The notes under the pieces were generated by a model. That model worked only from the letters and a program-made list of their open reading frames with translations. It was not told where the DNA came from and searched no databases. The translations under genes and the position numbers were made by a program. A stretch of DNA of 47,880 nt from Bacillus marasmi (lineage in GTDB: Bacteria > Bacillota > Bacilli > Bacillales > Cytobacillaceae). The stretch is from assembly GCF_902168435.1 (NCBI RefSeq), contig NZ_LR656186.1:1-47880 (forward strand). The letters run 5' to 3'. Of the stretch, positions 21,822-31,730 are shown in pieces; positions within the stretch are counted from its first letter, which is position 1; the number at the start of each line of letters is the position of its first letter.

Positions 21822-21847
21822 ATTAGCATAGATTTTAAACTTGATGG

Positions 21848-22477
21848 TTAAGGAGTGTTCTCCCTACTAATTTGTTCCAGAGCTACATGTGACCAGTGAT
21901 CGCGTCGGTGGTAGCTCATACTTGCTTCGTGAATTCCATTTGCAATCGTTTTAGCCATCTTTAAAACTAAGTTTAGCCTAGTATTTTGTAATACAAAAAA
22001 TTCCATAAAACCACTTACATTTACGATTCCAGTAATATGGATATCGCCTACCTCTGGAAGGTCTTTATTGACACCTGCACCTGGTTTGACAGGACCTTCA
22101 GCAATTTGAATTACTCCTACGCTTTTCAAACGTCCTAAACATGCATCGATTCCAATAATAAATGGATCAGCATGCTTTTCATGAATTGCGTTAAGTTGCT
22201 CCTTCAAATTGACAGCATGGATCGGATTTTCAAGCGTCCCATATACAAAAAAGGGAGAAATCACTTTTTCTTCTAGAAATGTTCCGACAAGGGGGCCTAA
22301 TGAATCTCCTGTAGAGCGGTCAGTTCCAATACATACAAAAACAATTGGTCGGTTAGCATTCATGCTAGACATTTTCGTTGTAAGTTCTATTGCCAATTTT
22401 TCAGGAGCCGCAATTTCATCATGAAGAATTCTTGAACTCCCGCCTCTCTTATCAAAGAAATTTGGCATAAAATTCAT
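21848..22477 (-). CDS. yyaC: Spore protease-like sporulation protein YyaC
   Basis: A 209-residue member of the YyaC family, related to the germination protease Gpr and restricted to spore formers. It has IVFVCIGTDRSTGDSLGPLVG near residue 45 and IIGIDACLGRLKSVG, the positions where Gpr-like proteins hold their acidic residues. Its substrate is unknown. The ATG follows GAGGTGG. It is the only minus-strand gene in the right arm before the ger operon, probably with its own sporulation promoter. Confidence 0.9.
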   Translation of the reverse strand: MNFMPNFFDKRGGSSRILHDEIAAPEKLAIELTTKMSSMNANRPIVFVCIGTDRSTGDSLGPLVGTFLEEKVISPFFVYGTLENPIHAVNLKEQLNAIHEKHADPFIIGIDACLGRLKSVGVIQIAEGPVKPGAGVNKDLPEVGDIHITGIVNVSGFMEFFVLQNTRLNLVLKMAKTIANGIHEASMSYHRRDHWSHVALEQISRENTP

Positions 22478-22660
22478 TAGCTTCCACCTCTTCTCATTGT
22501 ACTAACAGTATACGGATAATAATGGCAATGTATACGTCCATTGATTAATAAAAAGCAAGTTTTAAGGAAAATTTATTTAATGTCTTTCATTTTTAAGTAA
22601 ATGCCGTTTTCTGTTAAGATAATAATTAGACAATCTTTCAAATAAAGTAGGTGATGATAG

Positions 22661-23542
22661 TTGAAATTAACCGAAAAGGACATCGAGAATGTAACAGAGA
22701 AGCTAGTTGAGCAGGAAACATGGATCTATTTAGGAACTGTGGCATTAAAAATAGTTGCTATCTTTATTATTGCAGGTATAATCATACGGATTGCTAAGTT
22801 GGCGATTAAAAATATTTTTAAGGTTCGTTCGTTGTCGCCATTAAGGACCTCCGAACGTCGGGATACAACACTTGCGAAATTATTACAAAATATTGTTACA
22901 TATGTAATCTATTTTATTGCGTTTATTATGATGTTGTCCACGTTAAACATCAATGTCGGACCAATATTGGCAGGTGCTGGTGTTGTAGGTCTCGCAGTCG
23001 GGTTTGGAGCCCAAAACCTCGTGAAAGATATTATTACCGGATTTTTTATTATTTTTGAAGATCAGTTTTCAGTCGGTGATTACGTCCGAATTGGTCAATT
23101 TGAAGGCGATGTTGAGGAAATCGGCTTAAGAACGACAAAAATAAAGGGACTCACCGGTGAGCGCCATATTATTCCGAATGGTAGTATTTTAGACGTAACA
23201 AACTTTTCAATTCATAATAGTAAAGCAATTGTTGATGTTGGGATTGCCTATGAGGAAGATATTGACCGAGCTGAGCAAGTCATTCGTGAATTGCTGGAAA
23301 CCTTGCCTGGGAAATATGAAGAGATTATTGCTCCACCACAGCTTTTAGGGGTTCAAACGTTTGGACCATCAGAAGTGGTTCTGCGAATTGTTGCAGAGAC
23401 CCAACCAATGAAGCACTTTCTTGTGTCGAGAGCGATCCGTAAAGAGGTCAAGCACTGGCTTGATTTACATGGAATAGAAATTCCCTACCCTCGACTTGTT
23501 ATGTACTCTAAAGCAGAGCAGTCGTTGGATAAGCAGATATAG
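22661..23542 (+). CDS. Small-conductance mechanosensitive channel (MscS family)
   Basis: Membrane channel that opens on osmotic downshock. The 293 residues show N-terminal hydrophobic helices, then the pore helix and beta domain typical of MscS (GAGVVGLAVGFGAQNLVKD, IIFEDQFSVGDYVRIGQFEG). A cytoplasmic alpha/beta domain ends in HGIEIPYPRLVMY. The start is TTG at 22661 behind AGGTGATGA. It is probably transcribed with yyzM, 23 bp downstream. Confidence 0.93.
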   Translation: MKLTEKDIENVTEKLVEQETWIYLGTVALKIVAIFIIAGIIIRIAKLAIKNIFKVRSLSPLRTSERRDTTLAKLLQNIVTYVIYFIAFIMMLSTLNINVGPILAGAGVVGLAVGFGAQNLVKDIITGFFIIFEDQFSVGDYVRIGQFEGDVEEIGLRTTKIKGLTGERHIIPNGSILDVTNFSIHNSKAIVDVGIAYEEDIDRAEQVIRELLETLPGKYEEIIAPPQLLGVQTFGPSEVVLRIVAETQPMKHFLVSRAIRKEVKHWLDLHGIEIPYPRLVMYSKAEQSLDKQI

Positions 23543-23565
23543 CAGGAAAAAGAGGAGGGTCCATT

Positions 23566-23763
23566 ATGCAGGAAATCACATTTAACTTAAATGATATAGT
23601 TGAAATGAAAAAGCCTCACCCTTGTGGTACCAATCGCTGGAAAATAATTCGGATGGGGATGGATATCAGAATTAAATGTGAAGGCTGTGGCCATAGCGTG
23701 TTAATCCCACGTCGTGATTTTTCGCGAAAAATGAAAAAGTTACTGTTAAAGCATGAAGAATAA
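23566..23763 (+). CDS. yyzM: DUF951 family protein YyzM
   Basis: A 65-residue protein of the DUF951 family. It contains MKKPHPCGTNRWKIIRMG and KCEGCGHSVLIPR: one Cys early and a Cys-X2-Cys pair, a likely single metal-binding or nucleic-acid-binding fold. Function unknown. It lies between the MscS channel and engD, an order kept in many Firmicutes. A hairpin overlaps its last codons. Confidence 0.9.
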   Translation: MQEITFNLNDIVEMKKPHPCGTNRWKIIRMGMDIRIKCEGCGHSVLIPRRDFSRKMKKLLLKHEE

Positions 23764-23775
23764 TTCATGCTTTTC
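23748..23775 (+). terminator. yyzM terminator
   Basis: Stem AAAGCATGAA / TTCATGCTTT with a 6-base loop and trailing Ts. It overlaps the end of the yyzM coding region. Confidence 0.8.
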
Positions 23776-23931
23776 TTTGTGATAAGTAAAACACAAGGAG
23801 CAGAAATCATAGTTTATAAGCTTGTTTTTTTATTGGCTTGTATCTATAATTGTGAAAGACTATAAGGATTGACCGTATTTAAAATTAGAATTCATAGCTT
23901 TAATATAGAAGAAAATGAGGAGTGAAACAGG

Positions 23932-25032
23932 ATGGCTTTAACAGCTGGTATTGTTGGTTTACCAAACGTAGGAAAATCAACATTATTTAACGCAATTACC
24001 CAAGCAGGTGCAGAATCTGCCAATTATCCCTTTTGTACCATTGACCCGAATGTAGGAATTGTCGAGGTACCTGACCATCGTTTAAACAAACTAACAGAAT
24101 TAGTTCAACCTAAAAAAACTGTACCAACAGCATTTGAATTTACGGACATTGCCGGAATCGTAAAAGGTGCCAGCAAAGGTGAAGGTTTAGGGAATAAGTT
24201 CCTTTCCCACATTCGTGAAGTAGATGCAATTTGTCAGGTTGTTCGTTGTTTTGCCGACGACAATATCACTCACGTTGCCGGTAAGGTGGATCCAATTGAT
24301 GATATTGAAACGATAAATTTAGAGTTGATTTTAGCAGATATGGAATCTGTTGAAAAACGAATTGGACGCGTTGAAAAACTAGCAAAGCAAAAGGATAAAG
24401 ATGCTACGGCAGAATTTGAAGTGCTTTCAAAATTACGTGAAGCGTTTGAAGAAGAAAAACCAGCTCGTACTGTAGACTTTACAGAAGAGCAATTGAAAAT
24501 TGTCAAAGGACTTCATTTATTAACAATTAAACCAGTTCTTTATGTAGCAAATGTTTCTGAAGACGATGTAGCTGATCCATCAGACAATGAATACGTTAAG
24601 AAAGTAAAGGAATTTGCTGAAAAGGATAACGCACAAGTAATCGTAATATGTGCAAAAATTGAATCCGAAATTGCCGAGCTGGATGGCGAAGAAAAAGAGA
24701 TGTTCCTTCAAGAATTAGGAATTGAAGAATCAGGACTTGACCAATTAATTCGTGCAGCATATAGCTTGCTCGGATTAGCTACTTATTTTACTGCAGGAGT
24801 ACAGGAAGTGCGCGCTTGGACGTTCCGTAAAGGAATGAAAGCACCTCAATGTGCTGGAGTAATTCACTCTGATTTTGAGAGAGGATTTATTCGTGCAGAA
24901 ACAGTTGCCTATGAAGATTTGCTCGCTGCAGGTAATATGACAGCAGCAAAAGAAGCAGGTAAAGTTCGCCTAGAAGGAAAAGAGTATGAAGTAAAAGATG
25001 GAGATGTCATTCACTTCCGTTTTAATGTTTAA
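23932..25032 (+). CDS. engD: Ribosome-binding ATPase YchF (EngD)
   Basis: Obg-like P-loop protein that prefers ATP and binds the ribosome. The 366 residues have G1 GLPNVGKSTLFNAI, G3 DIAGIVKGAS, a central coiled-coil domain (about residues 130-200) and a C-terminal TGS domain with EYEVKDGDVIHFRFNV. Length matches the family (366). The start is the ATG behind GAGGAGTG-like sequence. Confidence 0.96.
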   Translation: MALTAGIVGLPNVGKSTLFNAITQAGAESANYPFCTIDPNVGIVEVPDHRLNKLTELVQPKKTVPTAFEFTDIAGIVKGASKGEGLGNKFLSHIREVDAICQVVRCFADDNITHVAGKVDPIDDIETINLELILADMESVEKRIGRVEKLAKQKDKDATAEFEVLSKLREAFEEEKPARTVDFTEEQLKIVKGLHLLTIKPVLYVANVSEDDVADPSDNEYVKKVKEFAEKDNAQVIVICAKIESEIAELDGEEKEMFLQELGIEESGLDQLIRAAYSLLGLATYFTAGVQEVRAWTFRKGMKAPQCAGVIHSDFERGFIRAETVAYEDLLAAGNMTAAKEAGKVRLEGKEYEVKDGDVIHFRFNV

Positions 25033-25056
25033 TAATTCCTCAAACTGGATAGGAAT

Positions 25057-25097
25057 GAAAAGGGTGACTTTTATTTTTTGGTCATCCTTTTCTTTTT
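25057..25097 (+). terminator. engD terminator
   Basis: Stem GAAAAGGGTGAC / GGTCATCCTTTTC followed by Ts, just before the rpsF promoter. Confidence 0.8.
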
Positions 25098-25111
25098 CCA
25101 TCGACATAACA

Positions 25112-25140
25112 TTGCAAGTCTTTCAAAGATATGCTATACT
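25112..25140 (+). promoter_or_regulatory. rpsF-ssb-rpsR promoter
   Basis: TTGCAA (25112-25117), 17-bp spacer and TATACT (25135-25140), a near-consensus SigA promoter about 70 bp before rpsF. Confidence 0.8.
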
Positions 25141-25160
25141 TTTAACTTGTGAGTAATGAA

Positions 25161-25203
25161 TAGTTGCTCCTTGCCCTAAAAGGGCCGTGTAGACCAAAAG
25201 GAG
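25161..25203 (+). promoter_or_regulatory. Putative S6:S18 ribosomal-protein leader of rpsF
   Basis: The leader can fold with outer stem CTCCTT (25167-25172) pairing to AAGGAG (25198-25203), and an inner stem GCCC/GGGC (25173-25185) followed by CCGTGTAGACC. The S6:S18 complex binds a bacterial rpsF leader with a conserved bulged CCG. Here the outer stem would hide the ribosome-binding site of rpsF, giving feedback control. Assignment is by pattern only. Confidence 0.65.
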
Positions 25204-25212
25204 GTGAAAGTG

Positions 25213-25503
25213 ATGAAAAAGTACGAAGTTATGTACATCATCCGTCCAAACATTGAAGATGAAGCGAAAAAAGCTTTAGTTGAGCGTTTCAATTCGATCT
25301 TAACTGAAAATGGTGCGGAAGTTAACGAAACAAAAGATTGGGGTAAACGCCGTCTTGCTTACGAAATCAACGATTTCCGTGACGGATACTACCAAATCTT
25401 AAATGTTAATGCTGCTCCAGCTGCGGTTGAAGAATTCTCCCGTTTAGCAAAAATCAGCGAAGACATCATTCGTCATATCGTAATTAAACAAGAAGTAAAA
25501 TAA
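25213..25503 (+). CDS. rpsF: 30S ribosomal protein S6
   Basis: A 96-residue small-subunit protein, [20 protein letters not shown], with the ferredoxin-like fold and the S18-contacting [12 protein letters not shown]. The start is the ATG with AAGGAGGTG at the right distance; a GTG 9 bases upstream overlaps the ribosome-binding site. First gene of rpsF-ssb-rpsR, which couples ribosome and replication proteins throughout Bacilli. Confidence 0.97.
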   Translation: MKKYEVMYIIRPNIEDEAKKALVERFNSILTENGAEVNETKDWGKRRLAYEINDFRDGYYQILNVNAAPAAVEEFSRLAKISEDIIRHIVIKQEVK

Positions 25504-25535
25504 TATTGACTTGACATATTCTTCCAATCCTTCAG

Positions 25536-25551
25536 TGTTTCACGTGAAACA
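25536..25551. promoter_or_regulatory. parS site between rpsF and ssb
   Basis: Exact TGTTTCACGTGAAACA, identical to the site in spo0J, in the 79-bp gap between rpsF and ssb, about 15 kb from oriC. Confidence 0.93.
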
Positions 25552-25582
25552 TCGAAGTGAATGAAGAAAGGAGTTGGTTCTG

Positions 25583-26101
25583 ATGATGAATCGTGTAGTA
25601 TTAGTTGGCCGTTTAACAAAAGATCCTGATTTACGCTACACCCCGAACGGTGTACCAGTCGCGACCTTTACCCTAGCTGTGAATCGAACTTTTTCGAATC
25701 AACAAGGTGAAAAGGAAGCAGATTTCATCAATTGCGTGATTTGGCGACGTCCTGCAGAGAATGTGGCTAATTTCTTGAAAAAAGGAAGTCTGGCTGGTGT
25801 TGACGGTCGGATTCAAACGCGTAACTATGAGGGACAAGATGGTAAACGCGTTTATGTGACAGAAGTTGTTGCGGATAGCGTTCAATTCCTTGAACCAAGA
25901 GGCAGTAATTCTGGTGACAGAGGCGGAAACGGATTCTATAACGAACCACCACGAGAACAGGGTTCTCCGTTTGGAAATAATCAGAATCAACGACCTAACA
26001 ATAACAACAATAATAACAGTAAAGGCTATACACGTGTAGATGAAGATCCATTTGCAGGAAGCGGTCAAATTGACATTTCTGATGATGATCTTCCATTCTA
26101 A
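25583..26101 (+). CDS. ssb: Single-stranded DNA-binding protein SsbA
   Basis: Binds single-stranded DNA at forks and recruits partner proteins. The 172-residue product has the OB fold ([19 protein letters not shown] to [12 protein letters not shown], about residues 1-110). A flexible Gly/Asn/Gln-rich linker follows, with a run of six Asn. The conserved acidic tip ISDDDLPF docks helicases and repair enzymes. The start is the first ATG of the pair at 25583, behind AAAGGAG; an upstream TTG in the same frame overlaps that site. Confidence 0.97.
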   Translation: MMNRVVLVGRLTKDPDLRYTPNGVPVATFTLAVNRTFSNQQGEKEADFINCVIWRRPAENVANFLKKGSLAGVDGRIQTRNYEGQDGKRVYVTEVVADSVQFLEPRGSNSGDRGGNGFYNEPPREQGSPFGNNQNQRPNNNNNNNSKGYTRVDEDPFAGSGQIDISDDDLPF

Positions 26102-26115
26102 TATGTTTTAGCTGA

Positions 26116-26391
<276 letters not shown>

Positions 26392-26402
26392 TTGTAAAAG
26401 AG

Positions 26403-26431
26403 GACAGTGAGTACGCTCACTGTCTTTTTTT
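26403..26431 (+). terminator. rpsF-ssb-rpsR terminator
   Basis: Nine-bp perfect stem GACAGTGAG / CTCACTGTC with a tetraloop and seven Ts. Confidence 0.93.
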
Positions 26432-26533
26432 ATCTCTAGATTGACACTATTCGTAGAAGATAGAAAGGTTGAATCGTTTGATTTTACTAGCTACAATAGA
26501 GATATTGAATGTCTTTTTTATCGGAGGAATGGA

Positions 26534-27475
26534 ATGAAAAATGCAAGTCAGTTAACAAAGGGAGCAATGTTTTTAACAATATATTCTATATTATTATTAA
26601 TAACGTTGTATGTACCACTACTAGGATCCGTCACCGTCTTTTTCTTGCCTCTTCCTTTCATTTTGTTTGCTGCACATAACAATTTGAAAAGTTCGTTTGT
26701 TTTAATCGTTGGAGCGTTGCTGCTGTCGATGATAGTTGGGACAATGCTGACAATACCGCTGACATGGGTTTTTGCTGTGATGGGTGTCTCAATAGGCTAT
26801 TTAATTAGTCAGCAAAAAAGTCGATGGGTTATTCTATCGACAACATCATTTCTTACTTTAATCAATATTATTGCCATCTATGTGGTATCGGTTGTATTTT
26901 TAAATGTTAATGTTATTAAGTCCTCAATGGATATGATGCATGAATCGTTTCAAATGAGCTACGAAATGCTCGAGAGCATGGGACAGAAGCCTAATGAACA
27001 GGTGATTCAGCAGTTAGAAGCTAGCATTAAAATGTTTGAAATATTAATGCCAAGCATTTTTGTGATGTCTTCCTTTTTATTAGTCTTTTTTATTATGTTA
27101 ATATCAATGCCTTTTATGAAACGATTTGGGGTTAAATTGATCGATTGGATTCCATTACGTGAATTAACTCTTCCGAAAAGCTTGCTGTGGTATTATATTA
27201 TTTGCATGGGAATTAGCTTAATAGTGAACCCAGAGCCCGGTACATACTTATATATTGCTATTACAAATCTTGTATACATATTGCAATTTGCGATGATTAT
27301 TCAAGGTGTTTCACTTATTTTCTATTATTGTCACGTAAAAGGATTTGGAAAAGTTGTACCTGTTGTAGTTGTAGTTTTTTCAATGTTACTGCCATTTCTC
27401 CTTTATATTGTGAGGATATTCGGTATAATTGACCTAGGATTTGATTTAAGAAAACGGATAGCAAAAAAACAGTAA
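26534..27475 (+). CDS. yybS: YybS family membrane protein (DUF2232)
   Basis: A 313-residue integral membrane protein with about eight hydrophobic segments, found directly upstream of gdpP across Bacilli. It resembles the S component of ECF-type transporters, but its substrate is not known. The start is the ATG (MKNASQLTKGAMFLTIYS) behind GGAGG; the frame is open further upstream without a suitable start. The gap to gdpP is 70 bp, so cotranscription is likely. Confidence 0.9.
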   Translation: MKNASQLTKGAMFLTIYSILLLITLYVPLLGSVTVFFLPLPFILFAAHNNLKSSFVLIVGALLLSMIVGTMLTIPLTWVFAVMGVSIGYLISQQKSRWVILSTTSFLTLINIIAIYVVSVVFLNVNVIKSSMDMMHESFQMSYEMLESMGQKPNEQVIQQLEASIKMFEILMPSIFVMSSFLLVFFIMLISMPFMKRFGVKLIDWIPLRELTLPKSLLWYYIICMGISLIVNPEPGTYLYIAITNLVYILQFAMIIQGVSLIFYYCHVKGFGKVVPVVVVVFSMLLPFLLYIVRIFGIIDLGFDLRKRIAKKQ

Positions 27476-27545
27476 TCTATCTTAATTCGTCTTTGCTGTA
27501 TTTTTTAAATAATTATCCAATCATTACAGTCTGGGAGCTGAAAAC

Positions 27546-29519
27546 ATGCCTTCTTTTTTGGAGAAAAAATCCCTGCGATATTGGTTATTTGGGTTGATGG
27601 GCTTTACTCTTTTGCTACTTGGTCTGTTAACTTACTATAACTGGCTTATTGGTCTTTTCGCGTTCTTTCTCACAGCGATCCCATACTACTTTATTTTTTA
27701 CATCTCAAGAATCCAGAGAAAAGAAGCTGAAGAATACATATCAACCCTTTCCTATCGAGTAAAAAAAGTCGGAGAGGAAGCATTAATGGAAATGCCAATT
27801 GGTATTATGCTCATTAATGATGATTACAGTATCGAATGGACTAATCCATTTTTAACTTCATTTTTTCAGGAAGATCGTTTAGTGGGAAGATCGCTTTACG
27901 ATGTTGCTGATATATTAATTCCGTTAATTAAGCAAGAGGTTGATACGGAAATTATAACCCTACACGAACGAAAGCTTCGTGTTATCCATAAGTACGAGGA
28001 GCGATTATTGTACTTTTTCGATGTAACCGAACAAACAGAAATTGAGAAAATGTACCGTGATGAGCGTACTGTTCTCGGAATCATCTTTTTAGATAATTAT
28101 GATGAACTCACACAAGGCATGGATGATCAAGCCCGTAGTAACATCAATAACATGGTCACAGCATTGCTCAATAATTGGGCTAAGGAGAATGGTGTTTTTC
28201 TCAAGCGTGTTTCATCCGAGCGCTTTATCGCAGTGTTTAATGAGCATATCCTACAGTTTTTGGAAAAAGGGAAATTTAGTATACTAGATGAAGTGCGAGA
28301 GAGTACATCAAAGCAAAATGTTTCACTTACACTTAGTATCGGGGTTGGCACAGGGGTTTCCTCCCTTCCGGAGCTTGGTACATTAGCACAGTCCAGCCTT
28401 GACCTTGCACTTGGACGGGGTGGTGACCAAGTAGCGATTAAAAAGGCAAATGGCAAGGTGAAGTTTTTTGGTGGAAAAACGAACCCGGTTGAAAAGCGTA
28501 CAAGAGTTAGGGCAAGGGTAATCTCTCATGCATTAAAAGAATTAATTACCGCCAGTGATAAAGTCATTATTATGGGTCACAAAAATCCTGATATGGATGC
28601 AATCGGAGCCTCAATCGGGATATTAAAAGTTGCAGAAATGAATGAACGAGAAGGCTTTGTTGTATTTGATCATAATCAAATCGACGCAAGTGTGAGCCGC
28701 CTAATGACGGAAATCAAACAAAAAGAAGCTCTATATTCTAGAATGATTAATCCCGAGTTAGCACTTGAAATCGCAACTGATCGTACTTTGCTGGTGATTG
28801 TTGATACACATAAGCCATCGCTTGTAATTGAAGAAAAGCTGTTAACAAAAATTGATAATGTTGTGGTAATAGATCACCATCGCCGTGGCGAGGAATTTAT
28901 TGAAAATCCGTTACTTGTATATATGGAGCCATATGCTTCATCAACAGCAGAGCTAGTAACAGAATTACTCGAATACCAGCCAAAGCGCGGTAAGATTGAT
29001 ATGCTTGAAGCAACGGCGCTATTAGCAGGGATCATTGTTGATACAAAAAGCTTTACATTAAGAACTGGGTCTCGAACATTTGAGGCAGCATCTTATTTGC
29101 GTGCTCAAGGTGCTGATACAATATTAGTACAAAAATTCTTAAAAGAGGATATTCGCACATATATTAGACGTGCAAAATTAATTGAATCTGTTTATTTTTA
29201 TCATGAGGGGCTAGCTATTGCTAAGGGTAGTGAGGATACAGAATATAGTCAGGTAGTTATTGCACAGGCAGCTGATACTTTGCTAACGATGAATGGAGTA
29301 ATTGCATCATTCGTCATTTCCAAACGTGGTGAAGCAGGAATAGGAATTAGTGCCCGTTCCCTAGGTGATGTCAATGTACAAGTCATTATGGAGTCGTTAA
29401 ACGGTGGCGGTCACTTAACAAATGCAGCAACTCAATTAACGGTTCCATCGGTTGCTGAAGCTGAAATGCTTCTTCAACAAGCCATCGATGAATACTTAGA
29501 AGGAGGCAGAAGAGAATGA
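27546..29519 (+). CDS. gdpP: Cyclic-di-AMP phosphodiesterase GdpP (YybT)
   Basis: Membrane-bound enzyme that hydrolyses c-di-AMP and so tunes potassium balance and cell-wall stress tolerance. The 657 residues comprise two N-terminal membrane helices, a haem-binding PAS domain (about 80-150) and a degenerate GGDEF domain (about 170-300). The DHH phosphodiesterase core follows ([16 protein letters not shown] near 343, then [12 protein letters not shown]). The DHHA1 domain contains [11 protein letters not shown]. All metal-binding Asp/His residues of the DHH core are present. The stop overlaps the rplI start (ATGA). Confidence 0.96.
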   Translation: MPSFLEKKSLRYWLFGLMGFTLLLLGLLTYYNWLIGLFAFFLTAIPYYFIFYISRIQRKEAEEYISTLSYRVKKVGEEALMEMPIGIMLINDDYSIEWTNPFLTSFFQEDRLVGRSLYDVADILIPLIKQEVDTEIITLHERKLRVIHKYEERLLYFFDVTEQTEIEKMYRDERTVLGIIFLDNYDELTQGMDDQARSNINNMVTALLNNWAKENGVFLKRVSSERFIAVFNEHILQFLEKGKFSILDEVRESTSKQNVSLTLSIGVGTGVSSLPELGTLAQSSLDLALGRGGDQVAIKKANGKVKFFGGKTNPVEKRTRVRARVISHALKELITASDKVIIMGHKNPDMDAIGASIGILKVAEMNEREGFVVFDHNQIDASVSRLMTEIKQKEALYSRMINPELALEIATDRTLLVIVDTHKPSLVIEEKLLTKIDNVVVIDHHRRGEEFIENPLLVYMEPYASSTAELVTELLEYQPKRGKIDMLEATALLAGIIVDTKSFTLRTGSRTFEAASYLRAQGADTILVQKFLKEDIRTYIRRAKLIESVYFYHEGLAIAKGSEDTEYSQVVIAQAADTLLTMNGVIASFVISKRGEAGIGISARSLGDVNVQVIMESLNGGGHLTNAATQLTVPSVAEAEMLLQQAIDEYLEGGRRE

Positions 29520-29965
29520 GAGTAATTTTTTTAAAGGATGTTAAAGGAAAGGGAAAAAAAGGTGAAGTTAAGAATGTAGCAGACGGATATGCCCAAAACT
29601 TCTTATTGAAGCAGGGCTTAGCGATAGAGGCGTCACAAGCAAATATGAGTTCACTTGAAGCCCAGAAGAAAAAAGAAGAAAAACAAGCTGCACAAGAACT
29701 AGAAGAGGCAAAGAAGTTAGGTGCCCAGCTTGAAAAAATTACTGTAGAGCTATCTGCTAAATCTGGTGAAGGTGGCCGATTATTTGGTTCAATCACAAGC
29801 AAGCAAATTGCTGAAGAACTCCAGAAAAAGCATAAAATCAAAATTGATAAGCGAAAAATTGAACTTGCTGATGCAATTAGAAGCCTTGGATACACTAAGG
29901 TTCCTGTAAAATTGCACCATGATGTGACTGCTACATTAAATGTTCACGTTAAAGAAGTAAACTAA
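29516..29965 (+). CDS. rplI: 50S ribosomal protein L9
   Basis: A 149-residue protein with the N-terminal rRNA-binding domain ([32 protein letters not shown]), a long charged connecting helix and a C-terminal domain ([16 protein letters not shown]). The start overlaps the gdpP stop by 4 bases behind AAGGAGG, indicating translational coupling. Confidence 0.97.
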   Translation: MRVIFLKDVKGKGKKGEVKNVADGYAQNFLLKQGLAIEASQANMSSLEAQKKKEEKQAAQELEEAKKLGAQLEKITVELSAKSGEGGRLFGSITSKQIAEELQKKHKIKIDKRKIELADAIRSLGYTKVPVKLHHDVTATLNVHVKEVN

Positions 29966-30020
29966 ATTTGGCAGTTCCCATTCGTAAAAAATCTTGTTAG
30001 AATATAATAGTTGAGCAAAC

Positions 30021-30053
30021 AGTGATCGGTTATTTGGCTGATCACTTTTTTCA
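30021..30053 (+). terminator. rplI terminator
   Basis: Stem AGTGATC / GATCACT with a 12-base loop, followed by six Ts, 55 bp after rplI. Confidence 0.8.
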
Positions 30054-30108
30054 TACAGTATGTGAAGAAAAGGAAGTCATTCCTCTCTCGATAAGGAGGC
30101 TTTTATAG

Positions 30109-31473
30109 ATGAATGATGCATTAACAGATCGTCTTCCTCCCCAAAATATTGAAGCGGAGCAGGCAGTATTAGGGGCAATTTTTCTTGAACCTGCAGCCTT
30201 AATCATGGCTTCTGAGATATTAATTCCTGAAGACTTTTATCGCAGCTCACATCAAAAAATCTTTGGTGTAATGCTAAAGCTTAATGATCAAGGAAAAGCA
30301 GTTGATTTAATTACTGTAACCGAGGAATTAGCAGCTGCAAAACTGCTTGAAGATACTGGTGGAGTTCGCTATTTAAGTGAATTGGCTGCTTCTGTTCCTA
30401 CAGCTGCCAATATTGAATATTATGCAAAAATTGTGGAAGAGAAATCGATTCTACGCAGATTAATCCGTACTGCAGCTGGAATAGCTCAAGATGGATATGA
30501 GCGTGAGGATGAAGTTACTGCCCTGTTGGGTGAAGCTGAAAAAAGTATTCTTGAGGTTGCACAGCGCAAAAATGCTGGCGCCTTCCATAATATAAAAGAC
30601 GTATTAGTTAGAACCTATGACAATATTGAACTATTAACGAATCGTAAAGGTGATATTACCGGGATTGCCACAGGATTTGCAGAACTTGACCGAATGACTG
30701 CTGGCTTCCAAAGAAATGATTTAATCATTGTCGGAGCACGTCCCTCTGTTGGTAAGACAGCTTTCGCATTAAATATTGCTCAAAATGTAGCGACAAAAAC
30801 AGGTGAAAATGTCGCGATTTTCAGTCTCGAAATGGGTGCTGAGCAACTTGTTATGCGTATGCTTTGTGCTGAAGGGAATATAAATGCGCAAAACCTTAGA
30901 ACTGGCGCACTTACAGATGAGGACTGGGGAAAATTAACGATGGCAATGGGAAGCCTATCTAATGCAGGTATTTTCATTGATGATACCCCTGGTGTTAGAA
31001 TTGGGGAAATCCGTTCTAAATGTCGCCGTTTGAAGCAAGAGCATGGCTTAGGTATGATATTAATCGACTATTTGCAGCTAATTCAAGGTGATGGACGTTC
31101 AGGCGAAAATCGTCAGCAAGAGGTATCGGAAATTTCTCGTTCACTAAAGCAGCTTGCCCGTGAATTGCAAGTACCGGTTATTGCTCTATCGCAGCTCTCT
31201 CGTGGTGTAGAACAGCGTCAAGATAAGCGTCCGATGATGTCCGATATTCGTGAATCAGGTAGTATTGAGCAGGATGCTGATATTGTTGCTTTCTTATATC
31301 GTGATGATTACTATGATAAGGAAACGGAAAATAAAAATATTATCGAAATTATTATTGCAAAACAACGTAATGGTCCAGTTGGCACTGTTTCACTCGCCTT
31401 CGTCAAAGAGTATAATAAATTCGTAAACTTAGAGACTCGTTACAACGATCCATCTATGCCACCAGGTGCTTAG
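30109..31473 (+). CDS. dnaC: Replicative DNA helicase (DnaB-type, DnaC of Bacillus)
   Basis: Hexameric helicase that unwinds DNA ahead of the replisome; called DnaC in B. subtilis and DnaB elsewhere. The 454 residues start with the N-terminal domain (RLPPQNIEAEQAVLGAIFLE). A RecA-like motor follows, with Walker A GARPSVGKTAFALN, Walker B MILIDYLQLIQ and the arginine-finger region RGVEQRQDKRPMMSDIRESG. The ATG has an AAGGAGG site. A strong terminator follows. Confidence 0.97.
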   Translation: MNDALTDRLPPQNIEAEQAVLGAIFLEPAALIMASEILIPEDFYRSSHQKIFGVMLKLNDQGKAVDLITVTEELAAAKLLEDTGGVRYLSELAASVPTAANIEYYAKIVEEKSILRRLIRTAAGIAQDGYEREDEVTALLGEAEKSILEVAQRKNAGAFHNIKDVLVRTYDNIELLTNRKGDITGIATGFAELDRMTAGFQRNDLIIVGARPSVGKTAFALNIAQNVATKTGENVAIFSLEMGAEQLVMRMLCAEGNINAQNLRTGALTDEDWGKLTMAMGSLSNAGIFIDDTPGVRIGEIRSKCRRLKQEHGLGMILIDYLQLIQGDGRSGENRQQEVSEISRSLKQLARELQVPVIALSQLSRGVEQRQDKRPMMSDIRESGSIEQDADIVAFLYRDDYYDKETENKNIIEIIIAKQRNGPVGTVSLAFVKEYNKFVNLETRYNDPSMPPGA

Positions 31474-31478
31474 AATGC

Positions 31479-31509
31479 GGTTAACCTATTATTAGGTTAA
31501 CCTTTTTTT
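31479..31509 (+). terminator. dnaC terminator
   Basis: Ten-bp perfect stem GGTTAACCTA / TAGGTTAACC with a tetraloop and seven Ts, directly after dnaC. Confidence 0.93.
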
Positions 31510-31590
31510 ATGATTTTAATCTTATATTATTATTTTTTTGAGAGAGGAAAATATTATATTTCTATTATTCTTTCGATGAAATATCCGTCC

Positions 31591-31634
31591 TTTTCCGAAC
31601 ATAAAATATAAGTTTTATGAAAATGTTCGTGTTT
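31591..31634. promoter_or_regulatory. Two inverted PurBoxes (PurR operator) upstream of purA
   Basis: TTTTCCGAACATA (31591-31603) and, on the other strand, AAACACGAACATT (31622-31634) resemble the Bacillus PurBox AWWWCCGAACWWT. They face each other with about 18 bp between, the spacing known for PurR operators. They lie immediately upstream of the putative purA promoter. Confidence 0.75.
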
Positions 31635-31636
31635 TA

Positions 31637-31666
31637 TTGACTTACATGGCAGTAAATTGATAAAAT
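31637..31666 (+). promoter_or_regulatory. purA promoter
   Basis: TTGACT (31637-31642) and TAAAAT (31661-31666) with an 18-bp spacer, about 65 bp upstream of purA and next to the PurBoxes. Confidence 0.65.
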
Positions 31667-31730
31667 TAGTTTGTTTGAATCGGGAAAGTTATAATGAAAT
31701 AAATACATATAACCTGGGAGGTTCTTTAAG

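Noticed and set aside
29386-29895. Long antisense frame across gdpP and rplI
   Set aside because: It is the complement of well-conserved coding sequence with no start signal or recognisable product.
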